The notes below the pieces were generated by a model. It was not told the origin of the DNA. It did not search any database and saw nothing but the letters and a program-made list of their open reading frames with translations. A stretch of 5,379 bases of DNA from JASFRI01 sp050115015 (GTDB lineage: Bacteria > Acidobacteriota > Polarisedimenticolia > CBDVAL01). Shown here in pieces: positions 1-5,379 of this stretch. Position 1 is the first letter of the stretch, and each line of letters begins with the position of its first letter. The stretch is taken from assembly GCA_050115015.1 (NCBI GenBank), contig JASFRI010000304.1:1-5379 (forward strand). Reading direction: 5' to 3'. Made by a program: the position numbers and the translations under genes.

Positions 1-1
1 G

Positions 2-175
2 CTGCACTTCTGGGCCTACTGGGTCCTGCAGATCCCGCTGGCGTACGTCCTCGCCGTGGTGCTGGGATACGGCCCCCGGGGCGTGTTCACCGCCATCGCC
101 GTCGGACAGATGACGCTGGCCGTCCTGGGGGTCCGGGCTTTCCGCCGGGGCCGCTGGAAGGACAAGGCGATCTAG
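2..175 (+). CDS. MATE-family multidrug efflux transporter, C-terminal end (partial)
   Basis: This is the 3' end of a gene that begins before the window. The open frame from base 2 encodes 57 residues and stops at TAG 173-175. Two hydrophobic segments are visible, one starting LHFWAYWVLQIPLAYVLAVV and one starting GVFTAIAVGQMTLAVLG, followed by a basic tail (FRRGRWKDKAI). The pattern 'W..QIPLAY.L', then GPRGV...AI..GQ, then a short Arg/Lys-rich end is characteristic of the last two membrane helices of MATE (NorM/DinF-type) exporters. That family uses Na+ or H+ gradients to expel cationic drugs or metabolites across the inner membrane. The assignment rests on this tail only, so the subfamily and substrate cannot be given. 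The gene converges on gltA, with a likely terminator between them. Confidence 0.72.
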   Translation: MHFWAYWVLQIPLAYVLAVVLGYGPRGVFTAIAVGQMTLAVLGVRAFRRGRWKDKAI

Positions 176-187
176 CAGGCTGCGGAG

Positions 188-216
188 AAACGCCGCGGCC
201 CGCGCGCGGGCCGTTT
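188..216. terminator. GC palindrome between convergent genes, probable (bidirectional) intrinsic terminator
   Basis: Bases 196-213 form a perfect 18-base self-complementary sequence (CGGCCCGCG followed by CGCGGGCCG). Three A's lie to its left (188-190) and three T's to its right (214-216). It fills most of the 42-base gap between the TAG of the MATE gene and the TAG of gltA. Read on the plus strand it ends in GTTTGC; read on the minus strand the stem is followed by CGGCG and then TTTCT. The T runs are short, so termination may be weak or Rho-assisted. With no unpaired centre the hairpin must open a few bases to form a loop. Confidence 0.5.
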
Positions 217-217
217 G

Positions 218-1519
<1,302 letters not shown>

Positions 1520-1520
1520 G

Positions 1521-1530
1521 CTCCCTCCCC
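1521..1530 (-). promoter_or_regulatory. Ribosome binding site deciding the gltA TTG start
   Basis: On the minus strand the run GGGGAGGGAG contains the core GGAGG (1528-1524), four bases from TTG 1519-1517. The in-frame ATG at 1534-1532 lies upstream of this element and is preceded by CCTGGCGCG, with no Shine-Dalgarno match. The spacing is slightly short but acceptable. Confidence 0.6.
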
Positions 1531-1606
1531 GCATCGCGCCAGGTCCGGCCGGCCAGCCCGCCGGGGCCCTGCGCGCTTGGATTCCAGGCTGGATGTCAGA
1601 AGCTAA

Positions 1607-1635
1607 AGGCTAGCATTGCAACAGGTTCCGGTCAA
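1607..1635 (-). promoter_or_regulatory. Candidate sigma-70-type promoter of gltA
   Basis: On the minus strand, TTGACC (1635-1630, five of six matches to TTGACA) lies 17 bases from TAGCCT (1612-1607, three of six to TATAAT). The -10 is preceded by TGC, which gives an extended -10 (TGnT). Transcription would begin near base 1600, leaving a leader of about 80 bases before the TTG start. The -35 overlaps the TGA stop (1634-1632) of the upstream glycosyltransferase gene, so gltA could also receive read-through from that gene. A 14-base inverted repeat (TCCGGT-CA-ACCGGA on the plus strand, 1627-1640) covers the -35. Confidence 0.4.
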
Positions 1636-3251
1636 CCGGAGGGTACCGCCAGGAGGGCCACGGTGACGGGGCCGAAGGTCCCCGCGCGGGCCACCTGCAG
1701 CGGCAGGCCCGAGGCTCGCCGCAGGTAGGCCTCCAGGCGCCCGAAGTACTGGCCGGGGTCGTCCGGGTGCATCATCAGCAGCCAGACCCGGGAACGCCCC
1801 GCCAGGCGTTCGCCGAACCGGCGGGCGTAATCCAGAGGCGCTGGATCGGCGAAGGTCATCGGCAGCAGAATCGCGTCCACGTCCCCTTCGAGATACGGGC
1901 CGGATAGCGGCGCGGTCACGTAATCGTCACATGCCGAGGGGAAGGCGCCGGCATAGACCGACGCGGTCTCGATCAGCCCCGACCGGATCAGCACCAGGTC
2001 CCCCGGCTGCCGCTCGGAGGCCAGGAGCTCGATGGCGGACCGCCAGTCCTCCACGTTGGCGTTCTGGTTGAACGACTCCCCTCTCCGGAGCGTCGGGACG
2101 ACGGCGGTCGCGGCCAGCAACACCAGGAAGCTCCCGGCGAACAGGATCTTGCCCCCCCGGCGCGCGGGAAGCGTCGTGGCCCACCCCGCCAGGAGCACCG
2201 CCGGCGCCACGTAGGCGGCGCCGTACCGCGGACGCACCAGGGTCGGGAGATCCCGCAGGAGCGCGACCGCCCCGAGCAGCAGCAGCGGCCCGAGGAACGA
2301 GAGGAGGACGAGGAGGAGGTCGCCGGCGCGGTCCCGGACGGCGGGGCGACCCGGAAGTTCATCTCCGGTCGTCCGCGCCGACAGGTAGAGGAGGAACAGG
2401 AGCGCGCCGGTCATCAGGGCGGTGGTCTGCAGCAGGCCGTAGATTCCCGGTGGGTAGTTCCCGATGAAAGAAGGCCAGGTCAGCCCCGGTGCGCGGCGCC
2501 CCACCGCCAGCATCTGCGGGAGGAGCGGGACGCACAGGAGCGCCGCTCCTCCCACCGCCATCCCCATCCGGGCCGGCGCGAGGGCCGGGGCGCGCCCCGT
2601 GCGCCGGAGCACGACATAGGCCAGGATCTGGAAGATGGGTAGCGGGAGGAACACGAACTGGCTGTAGAGCAGCCCGGCGGTGCAGACCGCCCAGCCCGCC
2701 GCCGATCGCCAGCAGCCGGTCCGGACGGCCTCGGCCAGGGACCACGTCGCCCCCGCCGCGAACAGGACCGCGAGGCCGTACGGACGGCCGTCGGTGCTCC
2801 ACCACAGGTGGAACGGATGCAGTGCCAGGAACAGCGCCGCGACGGCTCCCGCGGCGGCGCCGAACATGCGCCAGCCGGCGAGGAAGATCAGCGGGATCGT
2901 CAGCACCCCCGCGACCGCCGAGGGCAGCCGCAGCGCCCACTCGCTCTCCCCGAACATCCCCAGGGTGACGTGCTGCGCCAGCGAGGACAGCGGCGGCGTG
3001 GCCATGCAGCCGGTCACCCGGGACAGGACCTGCCCCGTCGTCGCCGCGGACGCCGCCCACCAGGAGACCAGCTCGTCGGTCCAGAGGGAGGGCGCCCCCA
3101 GCCCCCGGAAGCGCAGCACCGCGCCCACGACCACGGCGACGCCCAGCGCCACCAGGGACCAGACGGGGGGGACGGCCCAGGCAACGCCCTCGAGGGACGG
3201 GGTTGCCGGCTGCGGCGCCGGCTGCGGCGCCTTCTTCGGCGTCTTCGGCAC
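1632..3251 (-). CDS. GT39/ArnT-like polytopic membrane glycosyltransferase (GT-C fold)
   Basis: Predicted to transfer a sugar from a polyprenyl-phosphate donor to a lipid or protein acceptor on the outer face of the inner membrane, as in the PMT/ArnT (GT39) family. From GTG 3251 the protein has 539 residues, in the usual family range. A cytoplasmic Pro/Ala/Lys-rich tail (about 1-25) precedes helix 1 (about 28-47). The first outside loop has SLWTDELVSWW with the acidic pair Asp59-Glu60, the family's catalytic DE position. PPLSSL (86-91), RLPSAVAGVLTIPLIFL (from 108) and STDGRPYGL (from 152, equivalent to the usual SQEARPYAL) follow. After about ten hydrophobic segments a soluble C-terminal domain begins near 398, with EDWRSAIELLASERQPGDLV. 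GTG 3251 has GGAGG seven bases before it; ATG 3290 lies inside a TATAAT and is unlikely. The substrate is unknown, and no neighbouring lipid A, O-antigen or hopanoid gene helps. Some homologues are annotated only as 'membrane protein'. Confidence 0.85.
   Translation of the reverse strand: MPKTPKKAPQPAPQPATPSLEGVAWAVPPVWSLVALGVAVVVGAVLRFRGLGAPSLWTDELVSWWAASAATTGQVLSRVTGCMATPPLSSLAQHVTLGMFGESEWALRLPSAVAGVLTIPLIFLAGWRMFGAAAGAVAALFLALHPFHLWWSTDGRPYGLAVLFAAGATWSLAEAVRTGCWRSAAGWAVCTAGLLYSQFVFLPLPIFQILAYVVLRRTGRAPALAPARMGMAVGGAALLCVPLLPQMLAVGRRAPGLTWPSFIGNYPPGIYGLLQTTALMTGALLFLLYLSARTTGDELPGRPAVRDRAGDLLLVLLSFLGPLLLLGAVALLRDLPTLVRPRYGAAYVAPAVLLAGWATTLPARRGGKILFAGSFLVLLAATAVVPTLRRGESFNQNANVEDWRSAIELLASERQPGDLVLIRSGLIETASVYAGAFPSACDDYVTAPLSGPYLEGDVDAILLPMTFADPAPLDYARRFGERLAGRSRVWLLMMHPDDPGQYFGRLEAYLRRASGLPLQVARAGTFGPVTVALLAVPSG
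3206..3231. repeat. 12-base tandem duplication encoding Pro-Gln-Pro-Ala twice
   Basis: CCGGCTGCGGCG occurs twice in a row (3206-3217 and 3218-3229), with the first two bases of a third copy at 3230-3231. Read on the minus strand it encodes APQPAPQP in the N-terminal tail of the glycosyltransferase. Next to it, TCTTCGGC recurs at 3233-3240 and 3242-3249 (encoding the PKTPKK part). The array lies before the first membrane helix, in a segment unlikely to be structured, so copy-number changes of this in-frame unit would be tolerated. Confidence 0.7.
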
Positions 3252-3258
3252 GGGGGAA

Positions 3259-3263
3259 CCTCC
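3259..3263 (-). promoter_or_regulatory. Ribosome binding site deciding the GTG start of the glycosyltransferase
   Basis: GGAGG on the minus strand (plus-strand CCTCC 3259-3263) lies seven bases before GTG 3251-3249, an ideal spacing. No comparable element precedes the upstream in-frame ATG at 3290. Confidence 0.7.
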
Positions 3264-3288
3264 GGGGCCTCGGGCACGAGGCTGCGGC

Positions 3289-3294
3289 ATTATA
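3289..3294 (-). promoter_or_regulatory. Perfect -10 element (TATAAT) for the glycosyltransferase gene
   Basis: The minus strand reads TATAATG here, an exact consensus -10 in otherwise very GC-rich DNA. It implies transcription starting near 3282 and a leader of roughly 30 bases before the Shine-Dalgarno and GTG 3251. The -35 region (about 3312-3317, CGGTGC on the minus strand) does not resemble TTGACA and there is no TGn extension. The promoter may therefore need an activator or be weak. Confidence 0.5.
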
Positions 3295-3356
3295 GTCCTG
3301 CCCCCGGTTGCGCACCGGACGGCGGCCTGCGTAGCATCAGGGTCCGATGAAATGGC

Positions 3357-3378
3357 CGGCGGCCGGAGACGGCCGCCG
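3357..3378 (+). promoter_or_regulatory. Strong GNRA-capped hairpin in the DUF1015 leader
   Basis: CGGCGGCCG (3357-3365) and CGGCCGCCG (3370-3378) are exact reverse complements enclosing the four-base loop GAGA, a GNRA tetraloop. The all-GC nine-pair stem ends two bases before the Shine-Dalgarno GGGAGGTGG (3381-3389). In the mRNA it could stabilise the 5' end or modulate ribosome access. It is not followed by a T run, so it does not look like a terminator. It may simply reflect GC-rich composition, but the exact arms and the tetraloop argue for real structure. Confidence 0.45.
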
Positions 3379-3380
3379 CC

Positions 3381-3389
3381 GGGAGGTGG
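3381..3389 (+). promoter_or_regulatory. Ribosome binding site of the DUF1015 gene
   Basis: GGGAGGTGG contains GGAGG(TG), with five bases between the core and ATG 3392. It decides the start over the upstream in-frame ATG 3347, which has only AGGGT in front of it and would place the leader hairpin inside the coding sequence. Confidence 0.75.
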
Positions 3390-3391
3390 CG

Positions 3392-4615
3392 ATGTCCACG
3401 ATCCGTAAGTTCCGCGCCCTGCGGCCGCCCCGGGAGATCGCGGCCGAGGTGGCCTGCGTCCCGTACGACGTCATCGATACCGCCGAGGCGAGACAGCTCG
3501 CCGCGGGGAAAGACCGCTCCTACCTGCACGTCATCCGTCCCGAGATCGACCTGCCGGAGGGCACCGACCTGCACGACGACGCCGTGTACGCGAAGGGGGC
3601 GGAGAACTTCGCGCGTTTCCGGGAGGCCGGCTGGCTCCGTGAGGACGCGGAGGAAGACCTCCTCCTCTATCGCCTCGTCCGCGGGGAGCACCAGCAGATC
3701 GGCGTGGTCGGCTGTTGCTCGGTCGACGAGTACGACGACGACCGCATCGTCAAGCACGAGAAGACGCGCCCGGACAAGGAGGACGACCGCACGCGGCACG
3801 TCCTCACCCTGGAGGCCCATGCGGAGCCCGTGTTCCTGGCGCATCCGAGCAGCGCGGCGATCAGCGGCTGCCTGGAGGAAGGCACCCGGGGCGAGCCGAT
3901 CTACGACTTCACCGCGGAGGACGGGATCCGCCATACGGTCTGGAGGGCCCCGGATGCCGGCGAGCTGATCCGGCTCTACGCCGAGCTGCCGCGGCTCTAC
4001 GTGGCCGACGGGCACCACCGCTCCGCCTCCGCCAGCCGCGCCCGCGCGGCCCGGCGGAATGCGAACCCCGCCCATCGCGGCGACGAGGAGTACAACTTCT
4101 TCCTGGCGACGGTGTTTCCCGCCGACCAGCTGCGCATCCTGGCCTACAACCGGGTCGTGCGGGACCTGGGCGGCCGCACGCCCGCCGCGTTCCTCGACGC
4201 CCTCCGCGAGCGGTTCCCGCTGGAGTCCGGCGCGGCCCCCGGTCCGGTGACCCGTGGCGACGTCTCGGTCTACGTGGACGGCGGCTGGCACCGGCTGGTG
4301 CTCTTCCCGGACGGCCGTCCGACGGATCCCGTCGATGCGCTGGACATCGCTCGCCTGCAGGATGGCGTCCTGGCCCCCCTCCTGGGGATCCGCGACCCCC
4401 GCACCGACCGGCGGATCGACTTCGTGGGGGGCAGCCGCGGGACGGAAGCGCTGACCGCCCGGGTCGACGCCGGGGAGGCGGCGATCGCCTTCTCGATGTA
4501 CCCGACCTCCATGCAGGAGCTGATGACGGTGGCGGACGCCGGACGGGTCATGCCGCCGAAGTCGACCTGGTTCGAGCCGAAGCTGCGCTCCGGCCTCTTC
4601 GTCCACCGTTTCTAG
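3392..4615 (+). CDS. DUF1015 family protein of unknown function
   Basis: A cytoplasmic protein of 407 residues with no signal peptide or membrane segment, and the full length of the DUF1015 (PF06245) family. Family landmarks run through the whole protein: PF.ALRP-like FRALRPPREIAAEVACVPYDVI at the N-terminus (7-28), VKHEKTRPDKEDDR (120-133), LYVADGHHRSASA (202-214), EYNFFLATVFP (233-243), MYPTSMQEL (369-377) and MPPKSTWFEPKLRSGLFVHR at the C-terminus (387-406). The clustered conserved His, Asp, Glu, Lys and Arg residues look like an active site rather than a purely structural protein. The family is often found near serine biosynthesis genes (serA) in other bacteria, but no such gene is here. 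The DGHHR motif recalls ParB/sulfiredoxin-fold kinases such as SerK, an unproven parallel. ATG 3392 is chosen for its Shine-Dalgarno and because homologues start there; ATG 3347 would add 15 unconserved residues. The biochemical function cannot be stated. Confidence 0.9.
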   Translation: MSTIRKFRALRPPREIAAEVACVPYDVIDTAEARQLAAGKDRSYLHVIRPEIDLPEGTDLHDDAVYAKGAENFARFREAGWLREDAEEDLLLYRLVRGEHQQIGVVGCCSVDEYDDDRIVKHEKTRPDKEDDRTRHVLTLEAHAEPVFLAHPSSAAISGCLEEGTRGEPIYDFTAEDGIRHTVWRAPDAGELIRLYAELPRLYVADGHHRSASASRARAARRNANPAHRGDEEYNFFLATVFPADQLRILAYNRVVRDLGGRTPAAFLDALRERFPLESGAAPGPVTRGDVSVYVDGGWHRLVLFPDGRPTDPVDALDIARLQDGVLAPLLGIRDPRTDRRIDFVGGSRGTEALTARVDAGEAAIAFSMYPTSMQELMTVADAGRVMPPKSTWFEPKLRSGLFVHRF

Positions 4616-4626
4616 CGGGCTGCTAG
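4612..4626. other. Small inverted repeat joining two convergent stop codons
   Basis: CTAGC-GGGCT-GCTAG: five-base arms contain the TAG of the DUF1015 gene (4613-4615) and, on the other strand, the TAG of the Nudix gene (4625-4623). Only seven bases separate the two reading frames. No T run follows on either strand, so there is no intrinsic terminator here and the two transcripts must overlap into each other's coding region unless Rho stops them. Confidence 0.4.
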
Positions 4627-5258
4627 AGGTTTCGGGAGGCGCTCCAGACCACCAGGAACTCGGCGAGGATCTGCGCCGTGGCGCCCCAGACGGGGTTGCC
4701 CGCCACCCGGTACGCCGGGAAGCGCCAGGTGCGGCCTCCCCGCTGTCGGACGACCCGCGCGCCGGCCCCCTCCCGCGCCAGCCGGTCCGGGTCGGCAATC
4801 AGGATCTCGAGCACCTCCCCCGCCGCCGGCCGGTACGCGGGCTCCCGGTCCACCCAGCCGACCACCGGGTGGATCCGGTAGCCCGTGACCGGGATGAACA
4901 CCGGCGTGAGGCGGCCGAGGACGCGGACGCTGGCGGCCTCCACGCCGATCTCCTCCTCGCACTCCCGGAGCGCGGCCCCCTCGAAGTCCTCGCCGGGCTC
5001 GAGGACGCCTCCCGGCAGGCCGATCTGACCGGCGTGGCGGGACATGGAAACCGGACGACGGATCAGCGGGAAGGCGATCCGATCGCCGGCCCGGTGGAGC
5101 GGGAGGAGGACCGCCGACGGGACCGCGTCCCGGCCCACCGGGGCCACCGGCGGCGGCATGCCCTCGGGCAGGACACGGCGATGGGCGTCACGGCCCGGCA
5201 GCGGGCGGTGGATCGCGTCCCGGAGCGCGGCGGCGCGCGGTTCGAGGCTCCCCTCCAT
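4623..5258 (-). CDS. Nudix hydrolase, probable CoA pyrophosphatase (NudL/NUDT7-like)
   Basis: Likely cleaves the diphosphate of CoA or acyl-CoA to 4'-phosphopantetheine (or its acyl form) and 3',5'-ADP, a cytoplasmic turnover or clean-up reaction needing Mg2+ or Mn2+. From ATG 5258 the protein has 211 residues, typical of the group. The Nudix box is complete at 84-106: GG.LEPGE, seven residues, then RECEEEIGV, with metal-binding Glu99, Glu102 and Glu103. Just upstream, RRPVSMSRHAGQIGLPGG (67-84) fits the CoA-specific UPF0035 pattern (R.....HAGQ...PGG in NudL), although LPGG replaces FPGG and one arginine is Ser. The C-terminal VWGATAQILAEFL is also typical. The frame continues to ATG 5336, but those 26 extra residues are unlike the family and that ATG sits inside the -10 of the divergent promoter. 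ATG 5258 has no clear Shine-Dalgarno, so the start is uncertain. A different nucleotide diphosphate substrate is possible. Confidence 0.88.
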   Translation of the reverse strand: MEGSLEPRAAALRDAIHRPLPGRDAHRRVLPEGMPPPVAPVGRDAVPSAVLLPLHRAGDRIAFPLIRRPVSMSRHAGQIGLPGGVLEPGEDFEGAALRECEEEIGVEAASVRVLGRLTPVFIPVTGYRIHPVVGWVDREPAYRPAAGEVLEILIADPDRLAREGAGARVVRQRGGRTWRFPAYRVAGNPVWGATAQILAEFLVVWSASRNL

Positions 5259-5267
5259 GGCGTCATC

Positions 5268-5273
5268 AATATA
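5268..5273 (-). promoter_or_regulatory. Possible -10 element for a leaderless Nudix transcript
   Basis: The minus strand carries TATATT (five of six matches to TATAAT) ending ten bases before ATG 5258. Transcription would start within a few bases of that ATG, which would explain the lack of a Shine-Dalgarno. No recognisable -35 lies at the right distance, so this is weak. Confidence 0.25.
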
Positions 5274-5310
5274 GCGGTCCCGGCGGCGGGATTGCGGGGA
5301 TCGGTCGGGC

Positions 5311-5339
5311 TTGACAGCGGGGCCCGATTGACCCATACT
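5311..5339 (+). promoter_or_regulatory. Sigma-70-type promoter for the gene beyond the right edge
   Basis: A perfect -35, TTGACA (5311-5316), is followed after exactly 17 bases by CATACT (5334-5339), four of six matches to TATAAT. The predicted transcription start is near 5346, giving a leader of about 35-40 bases to a start codon just past the window. This is the best promoter in the window, and its -10/+1 region is overlapped by an operator-like dyad. Confidence 0.7.
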
Positions 5340-5361
5340 GTCATAGGACAGTAGGACAGTA
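5336..5361 (+). promoter_or_regulatory. Operator-like dyad with an extra direct half-site
   Basis: TACTGTC (5336-5342), four bases, then GACAGTA (5347-5353) form a perfect seven-base-arm inverted repeat. GACAGTA occurs again at 5355-5361, so TAGGACAG is tandemly repeated at 5344-5351 and 5352-5359. The dyad begins inside the -10 and extends over the predicted start point, a classic position for a repressor. The protein that binds it is not identifiable from this window; the downstream gene may itself be the regulator. Confidence 0.55.
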
Positions 5362-5368
5362 ACGCCGG

Positions 5369-5375
5369 AAGGAGG
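5369..5375 (+). promoter_or_regulatory. Shine-Dalgarno of the next gene, start codon outside the window
   Basis: AAGGAGG is a near-perfect match to the 16S rRNA tail. Only four bases (CCAC) remain before the window ends and no start codon is reached, so the start should lie within a few bases after 5379, in line with the promoter at 5311-5339. Confidence 0.65.
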
Positions 5376-5379
5376 CCAC

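Noticed and set aside
1535..1631. Possible terminator or riboswitch in the gltA leader
   Set aside because: The leader has GC-rich self-complementary pieces (such as GGCCGGCC) but no clean stem with a T run and no recognisable riboswitch core. I could not support either.
3206..3249. Possible short CRISPR-like or mobile repeat in the N-terminal coding region of the glycosyltransferase
   Set aside because: The 12-base units are in frame, contiguous and without spacers. They are a coding low-complexity repeat (PQPA), not an array or an element.
2359..3315. A 318-codon minus-strand open frame overlapping the glycosyltransferase in another frame
   Set aside because: Arg/Gly/Pro/Ala-rich translation without motifs, while the other frame gives clear membrane helices and the GT39 DE motif.
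3308..3337. Plus-strand promoter TTGCGC-18-TAGCAT for DUF1015
   Set aside because: The -35 has only three of six matches and the spacing is long. It may be the promoter but is too weak to list as a feature.
3347..3391. N-terminal extension of DUF1015 from ATG 3347
   Set aside because: Only a weak AGGGT precedes it, the residues are not family-like, and it would put a strong GNRA hairpin and a near-ideal Shine-Dalgarno inside the coding sequence.
3290..4798. A 502-codon minus-strand open frame opposite DUF1015
   Set aside because: Its sequence is low-complexity Arg/Gly/Ala/Val-rich, it overlaps both DUF1015 and the end of the Nudix gene, and DUF1015 has family motifs along its full length. 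It is a GC-driven shadow.

Overview
The window is a GC-rich (by eye about two-thirds or more G+C), gene-dense stretch of bacterial chromosome. It carries four complete genes, the tail of a fifth at the left edge, and a promoter with ribosome binding site at the right edge for a gene that starts just outside. A hexameric-type citrate synthase, a GT-C glycosyltransferase, a DUF1015 protein and a MATE transporter fit a free-living, respiring bacterium, probably Gram-negative. The promoters look like ordinary sigma-70 type. Lineage cannot be fixed from sequence alone; a high-GC uncultured group (for example Rokubacteria/Methylomirabilota or a deltaproteobacterial relative) is a guess, not a finding.

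Layout, left to right. (1) The last 57 codons of a MATE-family multidrug exporter (+). (2) A 42-base gap holding a perfect GC palindrome flanked by A/T runs, a likely shared terminator. (3) gltA, citrate synthase (-), probably starting at a TTG codon behind a good Shine-Dalgarno rather than at the upstream ATG. (4) A short intergenic region with a candidate gltA promoter whose -35 overlaps the stop codon of the next gene. (5) A polytopic GT39/ArnT-like glycosyltransferase (-), probably starting at GTG 3251. (6) A 140-base divergent promoter region with a perfect TATAAT for the glycosyltransferase and a strong GNRA-capped hairpin in front of the next gene. (7) A DUF1015 protein (+). (8) A CoA-pyrophosphatase-type Nudix hydrolase (-), convergent with DUF1015 and only 7 bases from it. 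(9) A right-hand intergenic region with a TTGACA-type promoter, an operator-like dyad plus an extra half-site over its -10/+1 region, and a strong AAGGAGG for the gene beyond the window.

The genes do not form one obvious pathway. Citrate synthase consumes acetyl-CoA and the Nudix enzyme probably turns over CoA species, but nothing in the layout ties them together. Gene order looks like ordinary housekeeping chromosome: no transposase, phage gene, tRNA, CRISPR array or toxin-antitoxin pair was seen, and there is no gene-free stretch over 300 bases. I found no convincing undescribed multi-gene system. The parts most worth a second look are the regulatory DNA at the right edge, the function of DUF1015, the start-site corrections, and the confinement of every CTAG tetramer to stop codons or intergenic DNA.
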